The position numbers and the translations under genes are program-made. The notes under the pieces are model-generated. The model did not search any database and was not told the DNA's origin. It saw only the letters and a list, made by a program, of their open reading frames with translations. DNA of 37,323 nucleotides, taken from assembly GCA_002421425.1 (NCBI GenBank), contig DIJZ01000020.1, forward strand, positions 79,962 to 117,284, given 5' to 3'. Shown one piece after another: positions 1 to 7,483 of this stretch; the stretch's first letter is position 1; the number at the start of each line of letters is the position of its first letter. The DNA is from Caldifarciminota bacterium UBA5631. GTDB lineage: Bacteria > Hydrothermota > Hydrothermia > UBA1063.

Positions 1-1502
1 TCCCATCTGCCGAGGGTATCCCACACCGTTCCATCCATACTTCTTCTCAGGATATAACCTTCAAAGTCGTATTCCCTGTAAAGTGGGTTGGAGCCGGACT
101 CAATGTCATAAAATCTATCCCTGGTGATTTCTGCTGTGTTGTCCCAGAAGAGCACAACTTCACCATCACGTCCCCAGGCGTAAAGTGTTGGTTTCGCAGG
201 AGGCTGAGGTGCAACAAAGTTGGCACTATAAACATCCCAGGCTTTCTTTGCAACGAACTTTATGTTGTTGGAATCCGCAGCAATAACCGCTGCAACGACG
301 AGGTTGGCAGTGGCACCAGGCACCATGTCAAAGGGTCCTGACACCTGGATGAATCTCTTGTCTCCCGCACCGTAGACATCGTCCATATATGGATTATATC
401 TTCCTCCAGCCGACACAGGGTCCCAACCGGACATTACTGTATACCTTTCTTTGTCATCTCTGGGGTCAATCTGAAGGGTGAAAATCTTGAAAGCGGTCAT
501 TCCAAGAGGGTCACCAGGATAAATCGTATCAGGTCCCACGGGAGTTCCTATGGTATCCAATACAATCACCTGTTTTGTAGCAATTGGGCTCTCAAGGAAT
601 ACGCTTCCAATCACCCCTGGGAGGCCAGCGCCGTTAACACCAATCCAACCACCTTCAGGCACAAGCTGATACTGGTACGCAAGATTTAGGGTAACGGGGC
701 CCGTCCCAAAATTGTAAGTTCTAACAAACCCTACGAGGTCATTGGCACTGGAACCCGACTCATTTCCAATATCGTCATCGTAGCAGGCCCCAATATAAAC
801 GTCTTTAAGAGTATCACCCGAAATATTTGTTACTTTGAACAAAAGAAAAGTAATATCTTTAAGTCCGGGCACATCAAACTGGTATGTCCACTGGTCGAAG
901 AGGAGCCCTAATGGCCTTGAACCCGATTCCTGCCGAGCAGGGTTAAGATCTGTGTATCTCGTGTAGCTATCAAGGGTAGAGAGGACGTAATTCTTCAGGT
1001 TACCTTCGTTATCCCTTTCCTTTATGGGCCAGCCGTAGCCCGCATTGTCAGAGTTTGACAGGTATAGTCTTGCCTGAGCGCTGGTAACAGCTCCTGCATA
1101 GTCTGTAGAATCCTGTGGCTCGATTATAGAATCCCTCATTAACCAGGTGGGAACGAAGGCAGGCCCGCCCTCAGACTGACCACTATTCGGGTTGTACATA
1201 AAGGTCACTACGGTGTCCCACTTAGCTGGATTCGTAGCATTTCTTTTCAGAGCACCAACCCACACACCCGCGCCGTAAATGTACGTCTCGTTTCTTCTGT
1301 TTCTTGGCCACCAGCCTCCAGAGCCACCAGAAACTACGTTGTGACCAAAGCTTCCATAGTTAGTCATATACATACAGAGTTCCGAGCCATCAAGAATTCC
1401 ATAACTATATATTTTGGCACCGGTGCCAGTAGTGAGGGTGCGGGCGGAGATAACGCCCACCATTACAAGCATTAATATGGATAATCTCTTAAACCACTTC
1501 AT
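1..1502 (-). CDS. Secreted protein with C-terminal Fn3-like segment (partial, runs off left edge)
   Basis: An open frame runs from an ATG at 1502 to the window edge (500 complete codons, no stop seen), so the 3' end of the gene is missing. Residues 1-20 (MKWFKRLSILMLVMVGVISA) are a classical Sec signal peptide with no lipobox cysteine, so the mature protein is probably exported free or as an outer-membrane or surface protein. The body is rich in Tyr, Trp, Asn, Gly and Asp, with an acidic stretch (CYDDDIGNESGS) that could bind calcium. Roughly residues 430-500 (PPAKPTLYAWGRDGEVVLFWD and on) look like the first strands of a fibronectin type III domain. A strong Shine-Dalgarno (AAGGAGGG, about 1510-1517) overlaps the stop codon of the upstream TonB-dependent receptor, so the two are co-translated and probably work together, in a SusC/SusD-like arrangement but without SusD features. 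Family not recognised; a T9SS sorting domain could lie beyond the edge. Confidence 0.8.
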   Translation of the reverse strand, partial: MKWFKRLSILMLVMVGVISARTLTTGTGAKIYSYGILDGSELCMYMTNYGSFGHNVVSGGSGGWWPRNRRNETYIYGAGVWVGALKRNATNPAKWDTVVTFMYNPNSGQSEGGPAFVPTWLMRDSIIEPQDSTDYAGAVTSAQARLYLSNSDNAGYGWPIKERDNEGNLKNYVLSTLDSYTRYTDLNPARQESGSRPLGLLFDQWTYQFDVPGLKDITFLLFKVTNISGDTLKDVYIGACYDDDIGNESGSSANDLVGFVRTYNFGTGPVTLNLAYQYQLVPEGGWIGVNGAGLPGVIGSVFLESPIATKQVIVLDTIGTPVGPDTIYPGDPLGMTAFKIFTLQIDPRDDKERYTVMSGWDPVSAGGRYNPYMDDVYGAGDKRFIQVSGPFDMVPGATANLVVAAVIAADSNNIKFVAKKAWDVYSANFVAPQPPAKPTLYAWGRDGEVVLFWDNTAEITRDRFYDIESGSNPLYREYDFEGYILRRSMDGTVWDTLGRW

Positions 1503-1514
1503 TTTGAACCCTCC

Positions 1515-4500
1515 TTAGAATCTAAAGACTACTGCAAATCTTAGCTGAATTGGAGAGCCGTAATTATAAGGTGTCGCAAGGAAATCTTTCATAGCAAGGA
1601 GGTAAGATTGATACATTTCCTGAGGGGTCAGTTCTCCATCACCATTCAGGTCTCTGAGTGGATTATATCCAGTCTGCCCAAGTGTTATAGATGTGTTACC
1701 GAATTGGGAAACAGTAATGGTCCTTGCCGATCCATCATCATCAGGTAACCCTGTTGTAGAGTAGACGTGAAGAACGTTCTTGATATTAAATATATTGAAA
1801 CCTTCGAGTCTCAATTCAAGTGTCTTTCCAAACACATTGATGACCTTTGCAAGGGTCATATCCGTATTATGAGTCCATGGAGTTGTTTCTGAATTGATAT
1901 CTCCCACAATATTTCCGCGGAGATCTCTCGGAGTATAAGGAGTACCACTCTGGGACCTGTGTATCAACGAAAGATTGATGTCACCAAGAATCCCATAAGG
2001 TCCAAAGCCCTTTGGAGTGGAGTAGTTCAAAGACGCGTTAACAGTATGTCTCTGGTCGTATGCGAGAGGAACTATGCTGGCAGGGCATGCAGCAGGTTCG
2101 CCTGTGATAGGGTCAAGTCCAAGAGACTGATAGTAAAGGTTTTCGTAGGCTTCGAAGGGGTCTGATTCAGTGCCTTCGGCAAACTGAAGGGTATAAGCAA
2201 GTCTAAAATTGAAGTTTCTCTGCATCAACTGATATGTCAATTCAACACCTTTAGAGTTTCCATAGGCTGCGTTGGTATAGATGTAGAAGGACATCGGAAT
2301 GGCCTTCACTTTTCTTGAACCCACCCACTGATAAATATCCTTATAGAAGGCAGTGATGTCCAGAGCAGAAAAGTCGTTCAGCTGATTAGCCACACCGACC
2401 TCAAAGGCAATTTGCTTTTCTGCATTAAGGTCTGGGTTTCCAACAAGCTGGTTACCCCTGGACATAATTTCGTCGATATTCATATGAGTGGAAGAATAGA
2501 AATACTCAAGAGGTGGTGTCTGGAAGAAATATCCGTAAGCGAAGTGCAGTACCTGCCTTTCTGTCACAGGGTGAGAAATACCAAGCCTTGGAGAAAGCTG
2601 GTATTTGGGCTTCACTTCCTTGGCAACAGTGTCATCAGGGGAAATTACATACACATCATTGGGACCAAGTCCGGCGATGCTAACGTAATAAGTTTTCTTT
2701 GGATTAATGTAGTCGAATCTGAGACCTGCGTTCACGACAAGACCTTCAAACTCCATCTTATCCTGGACGTATGCTGATGCCTGATAGGGCTTCGTGTTGT
2801 AAACGTCCAAGAACGGATTCTGATCCCATGGGAGTGAGTTATGATAGAAGTTAATGTCATGCTGTCTGTATTCAATTCCAGTCTTAAACTCGTGATATTT
2901 GTTAGCCTGCCAGGTAAGATCCCATTTCCCACTCATTGTCTGCTCAATTCTTCTATGTATCACACGGTAATCACCCGTTGAAATGAAATTCACGTGAGCC
3001 TGGTCTCCAACGCCCCACGGGTTACCATTCCCGAAATTGTACATGTAATAGCCGGGAATAATCACCTTGTTTGTTGGTGGATCAGGAATGTAACCGATGA
3101 ATCTATAGTCTGAGAAGAGCTCGTCAATCTTCCTTGAGTAAAGGTATTTCCTTACGCTGGGAAGATATTTTTCAAACCAGTATGGCTGATAATCGGGCTG
3201 GAGTATACCAAACCGGTTTCTGGAGTAAAAGTATCCAAGGTTCAGGGTATAGAAAAGATTGTTTCTCAAGATATGATTTATGGTTAATGTACCTTGATAT
3301 CTACGGTTCAAGTTTACTCTGTTCCTCTCGCCGCGATATTTAAATCTCTGATCACCAGAGTAGTAGTAAGTTTGGCTCTGTTCTTTTGCAAGGTTACCTG
3401 CAAGCATAACCTTCAGATTTTCCAGAGGAAGGAAGGTTATTTTACCCTGAAGATAATAGTTTTGGGCAGCAGAATGTGGTAGAACATAAGGATGTTTCTC
3501 AAAGTAGTCTTTCCATTGCACTGCCATATTATAATAGTCTTTCCAGTAAGGCTTTACAGCGTAGTTCAGCGTTGTATCGGCAGCGGCGTTGTACCACCAC
3601 ACCTTCGCTGTGTCAACAAAGGCTCTAAATTCATCGGTACCATTTTCATAAGCATTTATAATAGGATACCACTCATCGTCCTTTGGAATATAGTTGAATG
3701 CACTGGCACCATCTCTCCAGTAGGTTTCGCCAGAAAAGAAGTACCTTACCTTCTTGTTTGTTCCAGGAATTGGACCTCCAAGAGTGACGGTGGTTCTCGT
3801 GGATCCGTAATCCAGCTTTTCAGGCATAATTTGATCGGTTCTGACGGTAAGGTCTCCAGATGCCTTCGTGCCACCTTCCCTCGTCACTACGTTAATGATC
3901 CCCGAGAGTGCCTGACCGTACTCAGCATTAAATCCACCGGTAATAAGGGACATTTCCTGAATTGCAGAGGTATTGATATAGCCATAGAATGTTCCGTAAA
4001 CAGGAGAGTTGATGAGCATACCATCGACGTAGTACGCGACTTCATCGTCTCTTCCACCTCTAACTACGTTCACACCTGTAACTCCAGCCTGCATCTGGAT
4101 CGCATTCTGGAAATTCGTATAGGGTAGTTGGGCAATATCCTGCTGGCTAACAACCCTACGGGTTTCCGTGGCAGTTCTTTCCACCAGTTCTCTTTGAGCC
4201 GTAACCACAATCTCCTCAGTTCTAATGGCAGTTGACGTAAGATAGAAATTAATATTTGTGGTTAAGTCTACCTTCACCACCACATTTGCGATTTCCTGAG
4301 GGTTGTAGCCAATCATTGAGGCTCTTAGAGTATAGACTCCAGGTGGAACGTTGATCAGGTAGAAGTAACCGTCGAGGTCTGTAGCGGTACCAATTTTAGT
4401 ACCCACAATCACCACATTGGCTCCAGGCAGGGGGTCTCCAGATTCCTTATCGAACACCCTACCTGCGATCTTTCCTGTTGTGCCGGCGTATAAAAATCCT

Positions 4501-4550
4501 GAGAGTATTATGCCCGCCAGCACAACCCTCACAGCCCTTTTTATTAACAT
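1515..4550 (-). CDS. TonB-dependent outer-membrane receptor with carboxypeptidase-regulatory-like N-terminal domain
   Basis: 1011 aa. Residues 1-22 are a signal peptide. Residues 25-105 form a carboxypeptidase-regulatory-like beta-sandwich domain (AGRVFDKESGDPLPGANV...). A TonB box (EEIVVTA) is at 112-118 and a plug domain follows at about 125-225 (VRGGRDDEVAYYVDGM, ALSGIINVVTREGG). The rest is a beta-barrel with many aromatic-rich strands, ending in Phe, as expected for BAM-inserted proteins. It should import a substrate across the outer membrane using energy from TonB-ExbB-ExbD, whose genes lie directly upstream on the same strand. A perfect EF-hand-type loop (DLNGDGELTPQE) sits at 967-978, near the last strands. 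The ATG at 4550 has AAAGGAGGG seven bases upstream; the gap to tonB is 36 bases. The substrate cannot be read from the sequence. Confidence 0.93.
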   Translation of the reverse strand: MLIKRAVRVVLAGIILSGFLYAGTTGKIAGRVFDKESGDPLPGANVVIVGTKIGTATDLDGYFYLINVPPGVYTLRASMIGYNPQEIANVVVKVDLTTNINFYLTSTAIRTEEIVVTAQRELVERTATETRRVVSQQDIAQLPYTNFQNAIQMQAGVTGVNVVRGGRDDEVAYYVDGMLINSPVYGTFYGYINTSAIQEMSLITGGFNAEYGQALSGIINVVTREGGTKASGDLTVRTDQIMPEKLDYGSTRTTVTLGGPIPGTNKKVRYFFSGETYWRDGASAFNYIPKDDEWYPIINAYENGTDEFRAFVDTAKVWWYNAAADTTLNYAVKPYWKDYYNMAVQWKDYFEKHPYVLPHSAAQNYYLQGKITFLPLENLKVMLAGNLAKEQSQTYYYSGDQRFKYRGERNRVNLNRRYQGTLTINHILRNNLFYTLNLGYFYSRNRFGILQPDYQPYWFEKYLPSVRKYLYSRKIDELFSDYRFIGYIPDPPTNKVIIPGYYMYNFGNGNPWGVGDQAHVNFISTGDYRVIHRRIEQTMSGKWDLTWQANKYHEFKTGIEYRQHDINFYHNSLPWDQNPFLDVYNTKPYQASAYVQDKMEFEGLVVNAGLRFDYINPKKTYYVSIAGLGPNDVYVISPDDTVAKEVKPKYQLSPRLGISHPVTERQVLHFAYGYFFQTPPLEYFYSSTHMNIDEIMSRGNQLVGNPDLNAEKQIAFEVGVANQLNDFSALDITAFYKDIYQWVGSRKVKAIPMSFYIYTNAAYGNSKGVELTYQLMQRNFNFRLAYTLQFAEGTESDPFEAYENLYYQSLGLDPITGEPAACPASIVPLAYDQRHTVNASLNYSTPKGFGPYGILGDINLSLIHRSQSGTPYTPRDLRGNIVGDINSETTPWTHNTDMTLAKVINVFGKTLELRLEGFNIFNIKNVLHVYSTTGLPDDDGSARTITVSQFGNTSITLGQTGYNPLRDLNGDGELTPQEMYQSYLLAMKDFLATPYNYGSPIQLRFAVVFRF

Positions 4551-4586
4551 GGGGCTACCCTCCTTTTAGGTTCTTTTCATCCTTTG

Positions 4587-5231
4587 CTATCTCAAAGTGA
4601 ATCTCACCGGAACCATTACCTTACAGGCAACGGGCCTGTCCTGCTGCATAGCAGGAGAAAACTCAAATTGCATAACTGCCGCAACAGCAGGTTCATTAAA
4701 GATAGGATTATCGCTCCTTGCCACCGTAGCGCTCCGGACCCTTCCATCGGGACCCACAATGGCAAGAACATAGACCATACCCTCGATTCCGGCTTTTCTT
4801 GCAAGATCTGGATATTTTGGAGACACGGCTTTTAATATCTGGGGCTTCACTTCTACCACATGGTATTCGTAGACCGTTGTGTCGGACGCTGGTGGAGGTG
4901 GAGCCTCCAACTCACTGAATACTGTGGTAGGAGCGATTTCTACTTCATTCTCTTCCCCGCCCGCTGCGCTTTCGGTAACCTGAACTGTCACCTGAGGTTT
5001 CGGCGGAGGTGGGGCTTCAATTTCCTTTGTAACTTCTATACCTGCTGCTTCTACGTAGGTGCTCTCCACCTGTTTTGGTTGATATGGGGTAACACCAATC
5101 CCTCTCACGCTCAAGAACATAATTATCAGTAGAATCTGGGCAAAAATCATACTCCTGGCCATATCGTCAGGATATTCATCAATTAACTCCTTGCCCCTCT
5201 CATAACCCTTCCTCTTAATTTCATCAGTCAT
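4587..5231 (-). CDS. tonB: Energy transducer TonB
   Basis: 214 aa from the ATG at 5231. An N-terminal cytoplasmic segment (1-25) precedes one membrane helix (about 26-45), then a short periplasmic spacer with two proline clusters (APPPPKPQ near 73-80 and APPPPAS near 110-116), and a C-terminal TonB domain (about 130-214) with the family pattern YPDLARKAGIEGMV and VGPDGRVRSATV. It transmits the proton-motive force from ExbB-ExbD to the receptor encoded next. The spacer is short compared with enterobacterial TonB. Start choice: an in-frame GTG at 5240 is possible, but AGGGGGTG lies six bases before the ATG at 5231, which fits better. The gene begins 12 bases after the stop of the second exbD. 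Confidence 0.92.
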   Translation of the reverse strand: MTDEIKRKGYERGKELIDEYPDDMARSMIFAQILLIIMFLSVRGIGVTPYQPKQVESTYVEAAGIEVTKEIEAPPPPKPQVTVQVTESAAGGEENEVEIAPTTVFSELEAPPPPASDTTVYEYHVVEVKPQILKAVSPKYPDLARKAGIEGMVYVLAIVGPDGRVRSATVARSDNPIFNEPAVAAVMQFEFSPAMQQDRPVACKVMVPVRFTLR

Positions 5232-5243
5232 TTTGGTCACCCC

Positions 5244-5654
5244 CTAACCCTTTTTAAATTCTGTCGCAAAGATGACCCTTAACGCCTTTGCATCGCGTAG
5301 TGCCTCGAGAATCTGGTCAACGTAATCATACTTAACGTGCTTATCGGCTTTAATATACGCGATAATTCCGGGATTCTCAAGTACTTTCAATTTGAATCTC
5401 GTTGATACACCTTCAGGAAGTACAAGAAAATCATCGACAGAGATTTGACCTTTAGAATTCACGTAGACCCTTGCAAGGTTTTCAGTCTTGATAATCCTCT
5501 CAGTGGCTCTTGCCTCGGGAAGCAACACCTTAAACCCAATTTCTTTTCTGAACTTGGTAGACACAAGGAAGAAAAGCAAAAGAAGGAATGCAATATCAGA
5601 CATCGAGGCGGTGGGGATGTTTGTCCTTGTAGATACTTTTTGCCTCAGTCGCAT
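5244..5654 (-). CDS. exbD: Biopolymer transporter ExbD (second copy)
   Basis: 136 aa with the ExbD/TolR layout: a short basic N-terminus, one membrane helix carrying the essential proton-path aspartate in MSDIAFLLLLFFL (Asp about residue 19), and a periplasmic alpha/beta domain. It forms the energising complex with ExbB. The ATG at 5654 has GGAGGTT just upstream, and the gene starts two bases after the stop of the first exbD. Two adjacent, divergent ExbDs (this one and 5657-6094) are a common arrangement in Bacteroidota and relatives. The copies differ clearly in the periplasmic part, so this is an old duplication rather than a recent one. Confidence 0.92.
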   Translation of the reverse strand: MRLRQKVSTRTNIPTASMSDIAFLLLLFFLVSTKFRKEIGFKVLLPEARATERIIKTENLARVYVNSKGQISVDDFLVLPEGVSTRFKLKVLENPGIIAYIKADKHVKYDYVDQILEALRDAKALRVIFATEFKKG

Positions 5655-5656
5655 AT

Positions 5657-6094
5657 TTAACCTCCAGTCTTAATACTGGCTAATGAAACAGCCCGCGCTT
5701 CAGGTATCTGTTTGATAATGTCAAAGACGTCTATCATCCTTTCGTATGGGGCCTCTACATTGGTCCTTATAATAACCAGAGGGTCCTTCCCTTCGTGTTT
5801 TGCTTTGTAATCAAGAATCCGCTGTGTGAGTTTATCCTTCAAATCCAGAGGAGTCACAGCTTCCTCTTCAAGGAATATGTCTCCCTGGTCATTGATAGAA
5901 ACCCTGATTACACGTTCACCACCAATGGTTACAATCTGGTCGGTCTTTTCGGGAAGGACAAGTTTGAGACCCTTATCTCTCATAAAAACTGTAGAGGTCA
6001 TAAAAAAGATTATAAGGAGAAAGGCAATATCTGCCATAGAGGCTGTGGGAATTTCAGCCTCCGAAGACAATTTTGGTCTCGGTAAAATAGGCAA
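5657..6094 (-). CDS. exbD: Biopolymer transporter ExbD (first copy)
   Basis: 145 aa. Basic N-terminus, a membrane helix with MADIAFLLIIFFMTS holding the conserved aspartate, then a periplasmic ExbD domain ending near PEARAVSLASIKTGG. It acts with ExbB as the stator-like proton channel driving TonB. The start is a TTG at 6094 preceded at six bases by a run of six G (GGGGGG); no ATG lies early in the frame, and the N-terminal PRPKLSSEAEIPTASMADI matches family length, so TTG is the likely start. The gene follows exbB after 19 bases. Confidence 0.91.
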   Translation of the reverse strand: MPILPRPKLSSEAEIPTASMADIAFLLIIFFMTSTVFMRDKGLKLVLPEKTDQIVTIGGERVIRVSINDQGDIFLEEEAVTPLDLKDKLTQRILDYKAKHEGKDPLVIIRTNVEAPYERMIDVFDIIKQIPEARAVSLASIKTGG

Positions 6095-6113
6095 GTTTAT
6101 CCCCCCTTATTTT

Positions 6114-6743
6114 TTATCTTTCCACAACTCCCGTTTCTACAAGGTACTCTATGAAAGCGTTGGAGGTTTCTTCCATTCCCCTTGTGAAATTATTAACTCT
6201 ATCGGCAAATATCGCATAAAAGAGGGCTACAGGAGCTGCAATAAGAAGTCCAGTTGCTGTGGTGATAAGGGCTTCAGAAATACCCGAAGCCACTATCGTG
6301 GGTTCAACTTCACCCGCAGCGGCAATAGCAGTGAACGCCCTGATCATACCTGTAACTGTCCCAAGGAATCCGACAATCGGGGCAAGGGTGGCAACGGCCT
6401 GGAGGTAGATCATTCCTCTATCAAGGAAAGCAAATTCTGCTGTGGCCTTCATTGTCATGGCTTCTTCCACCACGATTCTACCCTTATCTACCTTCTCAAG
6501 GCCAGCCTCAAGAATCTTTGCAACAGGATTTTTCTCTTTCTTGAGGTAAGCAAGGGCTGCATCAATGCCCTGGGCTTCAATCTTCTTTATCACATCCTCC
6601 ATAATTTCCCTTGGGTTTCCTCTCAGTTTTCCGAAGAGGGAGATTAGCCTTTCAATGATGAAAGCCAACCCAATGATAGCGAGGATCAGAAGCAACCACA
6701 TCATTGTACCGCCTCTACTGAAGTAATCTATCAACGTTGCCAT
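6114..6743 (-). CDS. exbB: MotA/TolQ/ExbB proton channel family protein
   Basis: 209 aa. It has an N-terminal membrane helix (about 13-33), a cytoplasmic loop rich in charged residues (about 40-110), and two C-terminal helices containing the family signature LAPIVGFLGTVTGMIRAF and GISEALITTATGLLIAAPVAL. It forms the pentameric inner-membrane channel that, with ExbD, energises TonB. TolQ is the alternative, but the downstream exbD-exbD-tonB-receptor order favours ExbB. The ATG at 6743 has AGGAGGT in front. This is the first gene of the Ton cassette and is driven by the promoter at 6777-6805. Confidence 0.93.
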   Translation of the reverse strand: MATLIDYFSRGGTMMWLLLILAIIGLAFIIERLISLFGKLRGNPREIMEDVIKKIEAQGIDAALAYLKKEKNPVAKILEAGLEKVDKGRIVVEEAMTMKATAEFAFLDRGMIYLQAVATLAPIVGFLGTVTGMIRAFTAIAAAGEVEPTIVASGISEALITTATGLLIAAPVALFYAIFADRVNNFTRGMEETSNAFIEYLVETGVVER

Positions 6744-6776
6744 GCTTTATTACCTCCTCTATTCTGTTTAGCTAAA

Positions 6777-6805
6777 ATTTTAATAGTAAACCTTCCCACT
6801 GTCAA
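6777..6805 (-). promoter_or_regulatory. Sigma70-type promoter of the exbB-tonB-receptor operon
   Basis: On the minus strand the -35 is TTGACA (6805-6800), the spacer is 17 bases, and the -10 is TAAAAT (6782-6777): eleven of twelve consensus positions. Predicted start of transcription is near 6770, leaving a leader of about 27 bases that contains the exbB Shine-Dalgarno. Confidence 0.75.
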
Positions 6806-6829
6806 GAGAAAAGAAAACTTATTGACAGT
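6798..6829. repeat. Perfect inverted repeat ACTGTCAA-N16-TTGACAGT joining two divergent -35 boxes
   Basis: ACTGTCAA at 6798-6805 and TTGACAGT at 6822-6829 are exact reverse complements, separated by 16 bases. Each arm contains the -35 box of one of two divergent promoters. The arms extend two bases past the -35 hexamers, so the match is slightly more than two consensus boxes facing away from each other. It could be an operator that co-regulates exbB and the lipoprotein gene, or simply a symmetric promoter pair. Confidence 0.55.
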
Positions 6830-6850
6830 TCAACCGCTCAAATCCATACT
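6822..6850 (+). promoter_or_regulatory. Promoter of the lipoprotein gene at 6872
   Basis: TTGACA (6822-6827), 17-base spacer, CATACT (6845-6850; four of six). Predicted transcription start is about 6857, which leaves a very short leader holding GGGAGGG before the ATG at 6872. It argues against translation starting at the in-frame ATG at 6857. Confidence 0.5.
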
Positions 6851-6871
6851 TATCGTATGGGAGGGACAAAG

Positions 6872-7483
6872 ATGAAGAGAATTAAAGTAATTTTAACCGT
6901 GGGAACTATCCTGTTGACCGCCTGCGGCAGCATAAAACTTACCTACGATTACAAATCCCGCTCGCTCACGTGGCCAAGAAGCTACGCATTGAAAATCTTT
7001 GTTGGAGAGTTTAGAGAGACCAGCGACTCGGTCTTTGGAGAGATGAAGCTAATCGGAACCGAACATAACCTGAAGAACGTGTTCGTCATAGAGCCCCGGG
7101 ATTTTCTCAGAAGGGCTTTTATCAAAGAGATCCAGAACTCTAACCTTTTTCCTATGGCGGAAAGGGAAGAAGACGCAGATATTGTTTTGAAAGGGACACT
7201 GGACAAATTCTACGTGGATTTCACAATTCACAAGATTCCCCAGCAACCCAATGGACTTGAATACAAATTTACATCCAACGGCTGGGTCTATGCATCTTTC
7301 TACATATACCAGAAAGATAAACTGCTATACAGAATTAATGCAAAAAGTGAGGTAAAAGATAAAGGTGAAATGTTCCTTTTTGGGCACTGGGAAGATATGG
7401 TCAGGGACGAGCTGGACAGGATGTTGCAACCTATGATCTTTGCGGTTATGGATACTGTAGAAACCTTCCTCTCAAGAAGGTAA
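6872..7483 (+). CDS. Putative outer-membrane lipoprotein of unknown function
   Basis: 203 aa from the ATG at 6872. An earlier in-frame ATG at 6857 is less likely because GGGAGGG lies between the two. Residues 1-18 form a lipoprotein signal with lipobox LTAC (Cys18), followed by Gly-Ser. The mature part is a mixed alpha/beta domain with a periodic pattern of charged and hydrophobic residues: RDFLRRAFIKEIQNSNLF (helix), DADIVLKGTLDKFYVDF (strands), then a C-terminal helix MVRDELDRMLQPM. This layout recalls small periplasmic lipoproteins such as LptE/YajG or ABC-transport auxiliary lipoproteins, but that is only a resemblance of pattern. It is divergent from exbB and may share its control. Its last 12 bases overlap the convergent methyltransferase gene. 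Confidence 0.75.
   Translation: MKRIKVILTVGTILLTACGSIKLTYDYKSRSLTWPRSYALKIFVGEFRETSDSVFGEMKLIGTEHNLKNVFVIEPRDFLRRAFIKEIQNSNLFPMAEREEDADIVLKGTLDKFYVDFTIHKIPQQPNGLEYKFTSNGWVYASFYIYQKDKLLYRINAKSEVKDKGEMFLFGHWEDMVRDELDRMLQPMIFAVMDTVETFLSRR

Noticed and set aside
47..253. 68-codon minus-strand frame inside the left-edge gene
   Set aside because: It lies out of frame within the 500-codon secreted-protein frame, which has the signal peptide, SD and domain pattern.
3492..4127. 211-codon plus-strand open frame
   Set aside because: Antisense to the TonB-dependent receptor, with no SD and a low-complexity product; a mirror of the receptor's coding bias.
5826..6647. 273-codon plus-strand open frame
   Set aside because: Antisense to exbD and exbB, which have clear family motifs; product looks like random Ser/Arg/His-rich translation.
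6857..6871. Upstream in-frame ATG for the lipoprotein (MGGTK extension)
   Set aside because: It coincides with the predicted transcription start and the GGGAGGG binding site serves the ATG at 6872; the extension would also lengthen the lipoprotein signal before MKRIK.
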